Of a DNA stretch of 16,649 nt, positions 6,603 through 13,356 are shown piece after piece. The position numbers and the translations under genes were made by a program. Where the stretch lies: positions 1-16,649 of the forward strand of contig CAUPUB010000046.1 in assembly GCA_963514535.1 (NCBI GenBank). Reading direction: 5' to 3'. Numbering within the stretch: the first letter of the stretch is position 1; the number at the start of each line of letters is the position of its first letter. This DNA comes from CAJPSE01 sp963514535. GTDB taxonomy: Bacteria > Synergistota > Synergistia > Synergistales > Aminobacteriaceae. The notes below the pieces were generated by a model, which did no database searches, was not told the origin of the DNA, and worked only from the letters and a program-made list of their open reading frames with translations.

Positions 6603-7526
6603 ATGATCTATCCCGAGAGGCTGCGGGAGGGCGATACGGTCGCCCTTCTGGCACCCTCCTCCCCGGTCTCGGCGGAGGAGGCCGCGGCATGCCGGCGGTA
6701 CTTCGAAGGGCGCGGGTACGAGGTGCGCATGAGCGGGCTCGTCTCCGCGGTGCTGCACGGCTATGAGGCCGGGGAACCGGAGGCGCGTGCGGACGACCTG
6801 AACGCGGCCTTCGCCGACCCTGGCGTGAAGGCGGTCTTCTGCCTCCGGGGCGGAAACTCCGCCTGCCGCGTGCTGGAGCATCTGGACCTGGATACGGTTC
6901 GGGCCAACCCTAAGATCTTCGTCGGTTACAGCGACATCACGCCCTTCCACGTTCTGTTCAATCAAAGGGCGGAGCTGATAACCTTTCACGGCCCCATGGT
7001 GAAATCGAACATGCTCCGGGACTTCGACGCGTTCTCGCGTGCGAGCCTCGACGCGGCGCTGTCGATGGAGCCCGGTTCCGAGATGGAGTTTCACAACCCC
7101 GAGGGAAGCGCAGTCGAGGAAGTTTGCGGGGGCGCCGCCGAGGGGCGTCTCGCCGGGGGCAACCTGGCGCTGCTGACCTCGCTCCTGGGGACGCCCTATG
7201 CGCTGGACGCACGGGGAAAGATACTGATGATCGAGGATGTGGGGGAGACCGTCCCCCGCGTGGCGCGGATGCTCCACCACCTGCGGCTCGCCGGGAAGTT
7301 CGAGGAGGCGGCGGGTGTGCTGATCGGGGATTTTACGGACTGCCCGAACGCGGCGGAGCCGGCCTACGGCGTGAAGGCCCTGATGCGCGACTTCTTCTTC
7401 GGTTTTGGGAAGCCCGTCCTGGCAGGGATCCGGACCGGGCATGATTTTCCGATGGCGACGCTGCCCCTGGGGATGCGCTGCCGCGTCGATGCGGCGAGGG
7501 GAAGCATAAGGTTCTCCAGGGACTGA
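6603..7526 (+). CDS. ldcA: LD-carboxypeptidase (murein tetrapeptide carboxypeptidase, peptidase family S66)
   Basis: This is a 307-aa cytoplasmic serine peptidase that removes the terminal D-Ala from murein tetrapeptides (L,D bond) during peptidoglycan recycling. The S66 catalytic triad is clearly placed: S110 in GYSDIT, E211 in MIEDVGE and H280 in RTGHDFP, close to the known 115/217/285 spacing of the Pseudomonas enzyme. The nucleophile follows the typical CLRGGNSACR turn at 80-89. I start at ATG 6603 because AAGGAGG ends six bases upstream; the in-frame ATG at 6597 touches the ribosome site. It lies 27 nt after spmB and is the last gene before a terminator. The order spmA-spmB-carboxypeptidase parallels spmA-spmB-dacB of Bacillus with a different peptidase. 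A microcin C self-immunity (MccF-type) role is a less likely alternative. Confidence 0.92.
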   Translation: MIYPERLREGDTVALLAPSSPVSAEEAAACRRYFEGRGYEVRMSGLVSAVLHGYEAGEPEARADDLNAAFADPGVKAVFCLRGGNSACRVLEHLDLDTVRANPKIFVGYSDITPFHVLFNQRAELITFHGPMVKSNMLRDFDAFSRASLDAALSMEPGSEMEFHNPEGSAVEEVCGGAAEGRLAGGNLALLTSLLGTPYALDARGKILMIEDVGETVPRVARMLHHLRLAGKFEEAAGVLIGDFTDCPNAAEPAYGVKALMRDFFFGFGKPVLAGIRTGHDFPMATLPLGMRCRVDAARGSIRFSRD

Positions 7527-7542
7527 AGGGACAAGAATCCTG

Positions 7543-7590
7543 CGGCCTCCGCGCCGAACGTTCTGGAGGAAAAGGTCGAGGCCGTTTTTT
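7543..7590 (+). terminator. Rho-independent terminator of the spmAB-ldcA operon
   Basis: CGGCCTC at 7543-7549 pairs with GAGGCCG at 7578-7584, followed directly by six T at 7585-7590. The 28-nt loop can itself pair partly. It lies 17 nt after the ldcA stop. Confidence 0.75.
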
Positions 7591-7714
7591 CACATGTTTT
7601 CACACGGGCGGGCTCTGGGGTGCGAGGCAAGTCAAAACGGGAGCGCAGGGTGCAGGAAAAATCTCCCCTGTCCCGTTTTGGCCTGCCCTTTGTCTGCCGC
7701 CCGGAGCTCATTCC
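7591..7714. other. Intergenic stretch without a recognised gene
   Basis: Between the terminator and the MITE-like element I see no gene with a ribosome site and no clear promoter. Self-complementary pieces (a CGGGAGC/GTCCCGTTTTG-rich area at 7637-7680) are present but not convincing. Confidence 0.3.
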
Positions 7715-7925
7715 AATTCCAAATCATTATGTAGGCAATAAGCAGAGAGCCGGCGAAGAATGAGCCGTGCGAATCGCTTAGATTCTTCACCAGGCGTACA
7801 AAGAAGTACGTCGGACCGAAGGTTTGCGAAGCAGCCAAGGTGAGCGACTGACACGCCCTCCAGGACCTGTCGGTCCTGAAGGAGCGGTCATCTGCTTAAA
7901 CGAAGCATACGAATGATTTGGAATT
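7715..7925. mobile_element. MITE-like foldback element, about 211 bp
   Basis: The ends are a perfect 14-bp inverted repeat, AATTCCAAATCATT (7715-7728) and AATGATTTGGAATT (7912-7925). Similarity continues inward imperfectly for about 40 bp, with TAAGCAGA followed by GCCG or GACCG in matching places of both arms. Inside, a long hairpin is built from AAGCAG/CTGCTT, GACTGAC/GTCATC, CTCC/GGAG and AGGAC/GTCCT around the loop CTGTCG, together with smaller stems (GAAGAAT/ATTCTTC, GTAC/GTAC). There is no transposase and no credible gene. If the outer AATT is a target duplication, the terminal repeat proper would be CCAAATCATT. It lies immediately downstream of the yerC-like gene, and its last bases form part of that gene's stop codon. 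It may be a non-autonomous transposon, a REP-like element or a structured RNA; copy number elsewhere would decide. Confidence 0.6.
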
Positions 7926-8214
7926 ATGCATCCTTGGTTCGGTCCAGGACAATCTTGTATCCCCCGGCCCCATACTCCAGAAATTTTTTGACCCGGCTGA
8001 TCGTGGCCGTGCTCGCCCCCGTCTGCTGGGCGATTTGGGGATAGGTTTTCCTCTCGCTCAGCAGACGGGCTACCTCCAGCCGCTGGGATAACGCCTTGAT
8101 CTCCCCGATCGTAGCGACATCCTCTAGAAAGTCATAGACCTCCTGGCGTGTCTCGAGCTCCAGAAAAGCGTCGCAGAGTTTCTCCGTAAGGGTATCCTTC
8201 CAATTTTCTGCCAT
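7924..8214 (-). CDS. YerC/YecD family TrpR-like transcriptional regulator
   Basis: This 96-aa DNA-binding protein is related to the Trp repressor fold. An all-helical N-terminal region (KLCDAFLELETRQEVYDFLE) leads to the helix-turn-helix TYPQIAQQTGASTATISRVK at about 57-76, and the protein ends YGAGGYKIVLDR, as in the YerC family. It lacks an obvious tryptophan pocket, so the effector is unknown. ATG 8214 is preceded by GGAAGGAG; an upstream in-frame GTG at 8223 overlaps that ribosome site and is rejected. The TAA stop (7926-7924) overlaps the end of the foldback element, which may supply it. It has its own promoter at 8294-8323 with direct repeats near the transcription start, compatible with autoregulation. 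It is divergent from uvrB. Confidence 0.85.
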   Translation of the reverse strand: MAENWKDTLTEKLCDAFLELETRQEVYDFLEDVATIGEIKALSQRLEVARLLSERKTYPQIAQQTGASTATISRVKKFLEYGAGGYKIVLDRTKDA

Positions 8215-8264
8215 GGATTGCACTCCTTCCGAGACCCCGATTTTTTGCTGCTTTGGATATCCTA

Positions 8265-8291
8265 TAACTCTTCAGTCTTATTAACTCTTCA
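8265..8291 (-). promoter_or_regulatory. Pair of 10-bp direct repeats near the yerC-like transcription start (operator candidate)
   Basis: TAACTCTTCA occurs at 8265-8274 and 8282-8291, a 17-bp centre-to-centre spacing. On the minus strand they cover about +1 to +25 of the transcript predicted from the adjacent promoter. That is a sensible place for a repressor site, possibly for the gene's own product. Binding is inferred. Confidence 0.4.
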
Positions 8292-8293
8292 AT

Positions 8294-8323
8294 AGTATAT
8301 CGTATTGATGAGCCTCGTGGCAA
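8294..8323 (-). promoter_or_regulatory. Sigma-70 type promoter for the yerC-like gene
   Basis: On the minus strand TTGCCA (8323-8318) and TATACT (8299-8294) are separated by 18 nt; each matches five of six consensus bases. The predicted start is near 8287, leaving a leader of about 75 nt before ATG 8214. Confidence 0.6.
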
Positions 8324-8489
8324 TGCCGCGGGAAAACACCCTTGACAAACGACTTCCGCGGATAGGAAACTTAAAGGGGGGAGGCTGGAACATCGTTGTG
8401 CCTGTGGGGAGCGGAGCTACGTTCGGCGGGAGCCCTCTCCGGAATGGGGATGTGAATGAGGACGCGCTGACTCCTTCGGCGCTCCCCTT
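8324..8489 (+). promoter_or_regulatory. Leader/promoter region upstream of uvrB, no gene
   Basis: This is the uvrB half of the divergent intergenic region. A perfect TTGACA lies at 8342-8347, but the best -10-like hexamer (TAGGAA, 15 nt away) is poor, so a promoter here is only possible. GGGGGGAGG at 8376-8384 looks like a ribosome site, but the frame it would serve has no protein-like character. I see no clear LexA site: GAAC-3 nt-GTT at 8389-8398 has the wrong spacing. Confidence 0.3.
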
Positions 8490-8515
8490 GAATCTTTCGT
8501 GTGAATCTCTCGTGT
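8490..8515 (+). repeat. Tandem 13-bp duplication in the uvrB leader
   Basis: GAATCTTTCGTGT (8490-8502) is followed directly by GAATCTCTCGTGT (8503-8515), with one mismatch. The copies end one base before the uvrB ribosome site GGAGG (8517-8521). The 13-bp unit shifts frame and so supports a non-coding leader up to the TTG start. Confidence 0.65.
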
Positions 8516-8530
8516 TGGAGGCGTCTAACC

Positions 8531-10573
8531 TTGCTCTCAAAAAATTTCATCCTGCACTCGGACTGGCCTGCCTCGGGTGACCAGCCGGAGGCCATCGAAG
8601 CCCTGACCAGGGGGCTCGGGCAGGGGGACCGTTTCCAGACCCTGATGGGCGTCACGGGCAGCGGCAAGACCTTCACGATGGCCAACGTCGTCGCCGCGGT
8701 CAACCGTCCCACGCTGGTGCTGGCCCACAACAAGACGCTGGCGGCGCAGCTCTACAGCGAGTTCAAGATGTTCTTTCCGGAGAACGCTGTGCACTACTTC
8801 GTCAGCTATTATGATTATTATCAGCCGGAGGCCTACATCCCGTCCAGCGACACCTACATCGAAAAGGACGCCTCCGTCAACGACCGTATCGAGCGGCTGA
8901 GGCTGGCCGCCACCAAGGCGCTGATCGAGCGGCGCGACGTGCTGGTTGTCGCCAGCGTCTCCTGCATCTACGGATTGGGGAAGCGCGAGAACTACGAGAA
9001 CGCCATCTTCTCCTTCGCCGAGGGCGACCGGTGGGAGCACCGCGCCTTTCTCCAGCACCTGCTGGAGAACTATTACGAGCGCAACGACACGGTGCTGGAG
9101 GCGGGGAAGTTCCGCGTGCGGGGCGACACCATCGAGATCTTCCCTGCCTACGACGAGAACTGTATTCGCGTCACCTTCTTCGACGACGAAATAGAGCGTG
9201 TGGACCTGGTGAACCCCCTGACGGGCAAGCTGGTGGAGCGGATGCCGGAGGCGTCGATCTTCCCGGCGCAGCACTACGTCACCCAGACGGACGCCATCGA
9301 GCGCTCCAAGCCCCTGATCGAGGCGGAGCTGGCCCGGATGGAGGAGCGCTTCACGAACGAGGGGAAGTTCCTGGAGGCCCAGCGCATCCGCATGCGCACG
9401 CGCTACGACCTGGAGATGCTCACCGAGGTGGGGTACTGCTCGGGCATCGAGAACTACTCCGTCTACCTGGACGGGCGCAATATCGGCGACCCGCCCGGAA
9501 CGCTGGTCGATTTCTTCCCCGAGGACTTCCTGATGATCGTGGACGAGTCCCACATCACGCTGCCGCAGGTTCGGGGCATGTTCAACGGCGACCGCGCCCG
9601 CAAGACCGTGCTGGTGGAAAACGGCTTCCGGCTGCCCTCCTGCCTGGACAACCGGCCGCTGGAGTGGCACGAGTTCGAGGGGCGCCTGCACACGGCGGTC
9701 TTCGTCTCCGCCACGCCGGGCGACTATGAGCTGGAGCACTCCGCGCAGGTGGTGGAGCAGGTGATCCGCCCCACGGGCATCCCGGACCCGGAGGTGCTGG
9801 TCCTGCCCGCGAAGGGGCAGATCGACGACCTGATCGAGCGACTGCGGACGGTGTCGGAGAAGGGAGAGCGCGCGCTGGTCCTCACCCTGACGAAGCGATC
9901 GTCCGAGGACCTGGCGGACTATCTGCGGGAGCTGAAGTTCAAGGTGCGCTACATCCACTCGGAGCTGAACACCTTCGAGCGGGCGGAGCTGATCCGCGAC
10001 CTGCGCAAGGGGGACGTCCAGGTCCTGGTGGGGATCAACCTGCTGCGCGAGGGCATGGATTTGCCGGAGGTGACGCTCGTCGCCATCCTGGACGCGGATC
10101 GGGAGGGGTATCTGCGCTCCTACCGGTCGCTGATCCAGATCATGGGGCGCGCGGCCCGGAACGTGGACAGTACGGTCATCCTCTACGCGGACGCCGAGAC
10201 GGAGAGCATCCGCAGGGCGGTGGACGAGACGGGACGCCGCCGCGAGAAGCAGATGGCGTTCAACGCGAAGCACGGAATCGTGCCGCGCAACATCGAGAAG
10301 GAGATCAAGAGCCTGCTGCCGCAGGAGCTGCTGGAGGCCTACTCGCTGGACGGCGCGGAGCGCGGCGATCGGAGGGACGACGATGCGGAGACCCCGAAGC
10401 TCACGGTCAAGGAGCTGGAGCGCGCAATGTGGGAGGCGGTGGAGCGGCTGGACTTCGAGCGTGCCGCGACGCTGCGCGACCTGATCGCGGAGTCCCGCGG
10501 GGAGACGCCGGAGGGGGCCGGCAGAAAAGGAGCACAACACCCTCCGGCACGTGGCCGGCGGAGGCGGCGGTGA
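8531..10573 (+). CDS. uvrB: UvrABC excinuclease subunit B
   Basis: UvrB is the damage-verification helicase-like core of nucleotide excision repair; it is loaded by UvrA, opens DNA with its beta-hairpin and recruits UvrC. The 680-aa protein is full length for the family. Visible elements are GDQP at 16-19, Walker A GVTGSGKT at 40-47, the hairpin region YYDYYQPEAYIPSSDTYIEK at 93-112, DESH at 338-341, the late helicase motif LLREGMDLPEV and QIMGRAARN, and a C-terminal UVR domain from about 627 (KELERAMWEAVERLDFERAA). I chose the TTG at 8531 because GGAGG ends nine bases upstream and the N-terminus (MLSKNFILHSDWPASGDQP) then has family length; an in-frame GTG at 8501 precedes that ribosome site. 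The end is extended by an Arg-rich tail (RGRRRRR). It is probably monocistronic; uvrA and uvrC are not in view. Confidence 0.97.
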   Translation: MLSKNFILHSDWPASGDQPEAIEALTRGLGQGDRFQTLMGVTGSGKTFTMANVVAAVNRPTLVLAHNKTLAAQLYSEFKMFFPENAVHYFVSYYDYYQPEAYIPSSDTYIEKDASVNDRIERLRLAATKALIERRDVLVVASVSCIYGLGKRENYENAIFSFAEGDRWEHRAFLQHLLENYYERNDTVLEAGKFRVRGDTIEIFPAYDENCIRVTFFDDEIERVDLVNPLTGKLVERMPEASIFPAQHYVTQTDAIERSKPLIEAELARMEERFTNEGKFLEAQRIRMRTRYDLEMLTEVGYCSGIENYSVYLDGRNIGDPPGTLVDFFPEDFLMIVDESHITLPQVRGMFNGDRARKTVLVENGFRLPSCLDNRPLEWHEFEGRLHTAVFVSATPGDYELEHSAQVVEQVIRPTGIPDPEVLVLPAKGQIDDLIERLRTVSEKGERALVLTLTKRSSEDLADYLRELKFKVRYIHSELNTFERAELIRDLRKGDVQVLVGINLLREGMDLPEVTLVAILDADREGYLRSYRSLIQIMGRAARNVDSTVILYADAETESIRRAVDETGRRREKQMAFNAKHGIVPRNIEKEIKSLLPQELLEAYSLDGAERGDRRDDDAETPKLTVKELERAMWEAVERLDFERAATLRDLIAESRGETPEGAGRKGAQHPPARGRRRRR

Positions 10574-10859
10574 GGGGAATCCGGGTAATTCCTTTCGGCC
10601 TCGATCATGAACTGGAATGCGGGTACATGACTTTTACGCTGCCTCGAGTACATTCGCTTCTTCGCGAACGCTCTGTCTCGGCTCTGGGGAACAGTTCTCG
10701 AATCGCAGGTTGAGACAGCCTCATGAAGAATAAAGTGCGTTGCTGCATAGATTGAACCAACTCTCATTTTGCACCCGTCAGGTGCAGCGGAAAGCGTGTA
10801 AAACCTGTCCTTACCACACGTTAAAATTTTGCCTGCGGTTTTGAGTTGGGGGGCGGTTC
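10574..10859. other. Gene-free region downstream of uvrB
   Basis: No protein gene with a ribosome site is found on either strand, and no tRNA cloverleaf. Small structures are present: GGAAT-7 nt-ATTCC followed by TTT just after uvrB (10577-10597), which could be a weak terminator, and TGCACC-5 nt-GGTGCA at 10770-10786. The stretch 10770-10850 has the look of a possible small RNA or leader but lacks a defined promoter and terminator. Confidence 0.3.
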
Positions 10860-10887
10860 TTGACTTTTAATGAAGATGTGGCATTAT
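10860..10887 (+). promoter_or_regulatory. Promoter for the Synerg-CTERM protein gene
   Basis: TTGACT (10860-10865) and CATTAT (10882-10887) are 16 nt apart, matching five and four of six consensus bases. The predicted start is about 35 nt before ATG 10928. Frame-compatible ATG 10886 lies inside the -10 box and so cannot be the translation start from this promoter. Confidence 0.5.
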
Positions 10888-10927
10888 GTACGCTAAAGTA
10901 TTTCACTTAGGGAATGGGGGCAATGCT

Positions 10928-11467
10928 ATGAAGAAATTGATGGGGATTTTGATGGTGTTGGGGGTAATGGTAGGGGGGGCCTATGCGGCGGAGACTGTTG
11001 TGGTTCCTCCTACGGCAGAGGTGCGGATGAATGTCGGTGGCGGTAGGGTGACTTCCGTGGAGAAAGTCAGTGATAACGACGTGAAGGCTATTTCCGCTCT
11101 TTTTACTGGAGAGGCAACGGCGGCAGTGGTTTCTGTCGCGCTGGATGCGGGGAAAAACGCTCTTACGTTTAAGGTCAATGCGGTTTCTCTTGTTTTGAAG
11201 AACGTCTCCACGGGGAATTTTGATCGTGTTCAGCTTAATTCCGTTGCTGCTGGAGTGCAGGCTGCTGCAGCGGCTATGTCCTATGACATTAAGGATAATG
11301 GGCCCTATGATGCTGAGCCGGCAACAGGTCAGGTGAAATTTGTCTATGCCACGGGGGCTGGTTCTTCCAGCAAGGGTGGCAGTGGTGGTGGTTGTTCCGC
11401 TCTGGCGTTGGGGGCTCTCTCCCTGCTCTTTGTTCCGATGGCCCTTGTCGCCCGCAAGAAGAATTAG
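10928..11467 (+). CDS. Secreted protein with a Synerg-CTERM sorting signal
   Basis: This 179-aa protein has a clear Sec signal peptide (MKKLMGILMVLGVMVGGAYA, cleavage after A20), a central region of about 120 residues rich in Val, Ala and beta-forming stretches with no domain I recognise, and a tripartite C-terminus: Ser/Gly linker (SSSKGGSGGG), Cys-Ser at 156-157, hydrophobic helix ALALGALSLLFVPMALV, and basic end ARKKN. This layout is the Synerg-CTERM sorting domain, a lineage-specific signal of Synergistetes analogous to MYXO-CTERM and PEP-CTERM. C156 is the only cysteine in the protein, consistent with a processing or lipid-attachment site. ATG 10928 is preceded by GGGGG, a modest ribosome site. 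It has its own promoter and terminator. The role of the mature protein is unknown; surface display is inferred. Confidence 0.85.
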   Translation: MKKLMGILMVLGVMVGGAYAAETVVVPPTAEVRMNVGGGRVTSVEKVSDNDVKAISALFTGEATAAVVSVALDAGKNALTFKVNAVSLVLKNVSTGNFDRVQLNSVAAGVQAAAAAMSYDIKDNGPYDAEPATGQVKFVYATGAGSSSKGGSGGGCSALALGALSLLFVPMALVARKKN

Positions 11468-11516
11468 ACAAGAAACGTTATTACGTTTATCTGGAGAACA
11501 GGGGCTTTTGTCCCAG

Positions 11517-11552
11517 GGAGCGCCTTTTGTGAGGGGCGCTTCCTTATTTTTT
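11517..11552 (+). terminator. Rho-independent terminator after the Synerg-CTERM gene
   Basis: AGCGCC (11519-11524) pairs with GGCGCT (11535-11540), then TCCTTATTTTTT. It lies about 50 nt after the stop and 35 nt before the next gene. A second short inverted repeat, AAACGT/ACGTTT (11473-11488), precedes it. Confidence 0.6.
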
Positions 11553-11586
11553 ACTTTTAAATTTCTGGAGCCTGGAGGAAAGGGCA

Positions 11587-13353
11587 ATGGAGGGACGAAA
11601 CATTTTTGAAATGCCTTCGTCTTGGGCTTTCCGGGGAACCGTCATTTTGGCTTCGTGTCTTTTGTCTTTGCCTGTATTGGTCTTCAATGGCCCTACATGG
11701 TATCCCTACATTTTTTTATTCAAGTGGTCTCTGGTCTTTGGCGTTGTCGCCTATGCCTTTGGTTTCTGTGCTTTTTTGTACATGACCGGGCGGTGCGGTG
11801 TCTCTCTCTCCTTCCTCGAGATCGCCTGGTTGACTTTAGCCCTGTTTTTGGCTTTCCAGCCGTTTTTTATCCCCCTGCGCAGCGTGCACGAGTGGGTGCG
11901 AAACTGGTTTTTTTTTGCCTCGATGGGGGCGGCCATCTTTGTCCTGCGCAACCTCCCTATAGATAGAGCCCTGCCCTTTATCCTGCAAGGCATTACTCTT
12001 GTGGGAGCGGTTTCGACCCTTCTGGGGTTCCTCCAGGTCTCACCCTGGAACGGTCATTTTCCCTTTGTCCTTGACGTTTCGAGACATCCGGGACGTTTTG
12101 TTGGAAATACGGGGTTGGATAACCTTCTGGGAGCCTACCTCGCTTTTGCCATTGCAGCGGGATTCTGGCTTTTGTTTTATGCTCAGAAAAAAGGTATGAA
12201 AGGACGAACTTTCTCCTCGTTGACCCTTGCCCTGATCGCTGTCAACGCCGTGGGGCTGTGGAGGGCCGCGGCGCGCTCGGCCTTTGCCGCCTGCCTGCTT
12301 GGGTTGGTCGTACTGTTTTTTTCCTTCCGTCCCAGCATCAAGCTCCTGGGAAAAATGCTTGTGGTGTTGTTGCTGCTGAGCTCGCTTCTTATCTTTGCCC
12401 TTTCCATTGCTCCGAGCATATTCTCCGTCGCCCGCCGCGACATGTCCCAGCTTTTCTCTGCGGAGACGCTCTCTCGAAAAAAGGAAGGGCGTTTTGTTAT
12501 TTGGGACATATCTTGGGAGATGATTAGGACGGCTCCTGTCCTCGGTGTCGGCCTGGGAAATTACAAATGGCACTATCTGGATGCCATGGCCGCCTATCGG
12601 GATAAGACGGAAATTCCGCCCCGCTATACCTATTGGGCCCATAACGAGTATCTCCAGTGGCTGGCGGAGACGGGAATTGTGGGGGTGCTTCTCCTCGCCT
12701 GTCTTTTAGCCTATGCTCTTGGGCTTTCTCTGCGGTATGCCGGGGAGGACTCGTGTTTTGTCCGTCCCTGGATCTTTGCATCCCTAACTATTCTTGCGGT
12801 CGACTCCTGCTTCAGTCGCCCCTTTCACCACGTCGAGACCGCTTTTATCCTTCCTTTCGCGCTGGCGCTCCTATCCCGATCGGGCTCCCATTCGCTGCGC
12901 TTGAAACGGTCGCTTCGCCTTGTCATGGGTGGCGCAGCTTTGGCCGTTACGGCTTTGGGCCTGGTTTTGTTTGCCCAAGTGTACTCGTGTCAAGCCTACC
13001 TTGGAAAGTACTTCTATGATGATTTCCATATCTCGTTTCGTCCCTCGGAGGAGAGGGAGCGCGTGTGGCAGCCCTTTTTGCTGCGGGATGCCTTCTTACA
13101 GCTCATCGCAAAAGAAAACTATGTTCGTACTCGACTGGAGGGGGATGAGGAGCGCAACCAGCACGATGCCATCCGTTTGTTGGAACGTTGTTTTGCCACT
13201 CAGCCCAGGTACGAAGAGCTGAACAAACTGATGCTTCTGTATCAACGACGCGGAGAGGCGGCTCGTGGAGAGCCTTATCTCAAGTATTATCCGGCTGAAG
13301 AACGCCAGAAATTTAGAGAAGGGCGTTTTGATGGAACCTACATGGAGGATTGA
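11587..13353 (+). CDS. O-antigen ligase/polymerase family membrane protein (Wzy_C type)
   Basis: This 588-aa polytopic inner-membrane protein has about ten or more hydrophobic segments over residues 15-470, then a soluble C-terminal tail of about 115 residues. The Wzy_C/WaaL signature is present: RAAARSAF at 226-233 (position of the conserved Arg), then GRFVIWDISWEMIRTAPVLG at 301-320 with GVGLGNYKWHY, and AHNEYLQWLAETGIVG at 351-366 (conserved His in the large periplasmic loop). Such proteins transfer or polymerise undecaprenyl-linked glycans onto lipid A, a polymer or proteins; sequence alone does not separate ligase, polymerase and O-oligosaccharyltransferase. The C-terminal part has a TPR-like look (LLERCFATQPRYEELNKLML). 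ATG 11587 has GGAGGAAAGG upstream. It is first of a four-gene operon, with only 3 nt before the next start. Confidence 0.85.
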   Translation: MEGRNIFEMPSSWAFRGTVILASCLLSLPVLVFNGPTWYPYIFLFKWSLVFGVVAYAFGFCAFLYMTGRCGVSLSFLEIAWLTLALFLAFQPFFIPLRSVHEWVRNWFFFASMGAAIFVLRNLPIDRALPFILQGITLVGAVSTLLGFLQVSPWNGHFPFVLDVSRHPGRFVGNTGLDNLLGAYLAFAIAAGFWLLFYAQKKGMKGRTFSSLTLALIAVNAVGLWRAAARSAFAACLLGLVVLFFSFRPSIKLLGKMLVVLLLLSSLLIFALSIAPSIFSVARRDMSQLFSAETLSRKKEGRFVIWDISWEMIRTAPVLGVGLGNYKWHYLDAMAAYRDKTEIPPRYTYWAHNEYLQWLAETGIVGVLLLACLLAYALGLSLRYAGEDSCFVRPWIFASLTILAVDSCFSRPFHHVETAFILPFALALLSRSGSHSLRLKRSLRLVMGGAALAVTALGLVLFAQVYSCQAYLGKYFYDDFHISFRPSEERERVWQPFLLRDAFLQLIAKENYVRTRLEGDEERNQHDAIRLLERCFATQPRYEELNKLMLLYQRRGEAARGEPYLKYYPAEERQKFREGRFDGTYMED

Positions 13354-13356
13354 CCC

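Noticed and set aside
6003..7442. 479-codon minus-strand open frame across spmB and ldcA
   Set aside because: His/Arg/Gly-rich shadow with no recognisable domain; the plus strand encodes two clear protein families.
7632..7838. 68-codon minus-strand frame that runs through one arm of the foldback element
   Set aside because: Half of it is the repeat element itself; no ribosome site and no domain.
8342..8370. TTGACA-based promoter for uvrB
   Set aside because: The -35 is perfect, but no acceptable -10 hexamer lies 16-18 nt downstream; kept only as a comment in the region entry.
8389..8402. LexA-like GAAC...GTT before uvrB
   Set aside because: The spacer is three bases instead of four and the last base does not match, so it is not a credible SOS box.
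8305..8580. 91-codon plus-strand frame before uvrB
   Set aside because: It crosses the tandem 13-bp repeat and the uvrB start in a different frame and is not protein-like.
8537..10540. 667-codon open frame on the minus strand across uvrB
   Set aside because: It is antisense to a complete uvrB; its composition (Leu/Val/Gln/Arg repeats) is the usual by-product of GC-rich codon usage and it has no domain or ribosome site.
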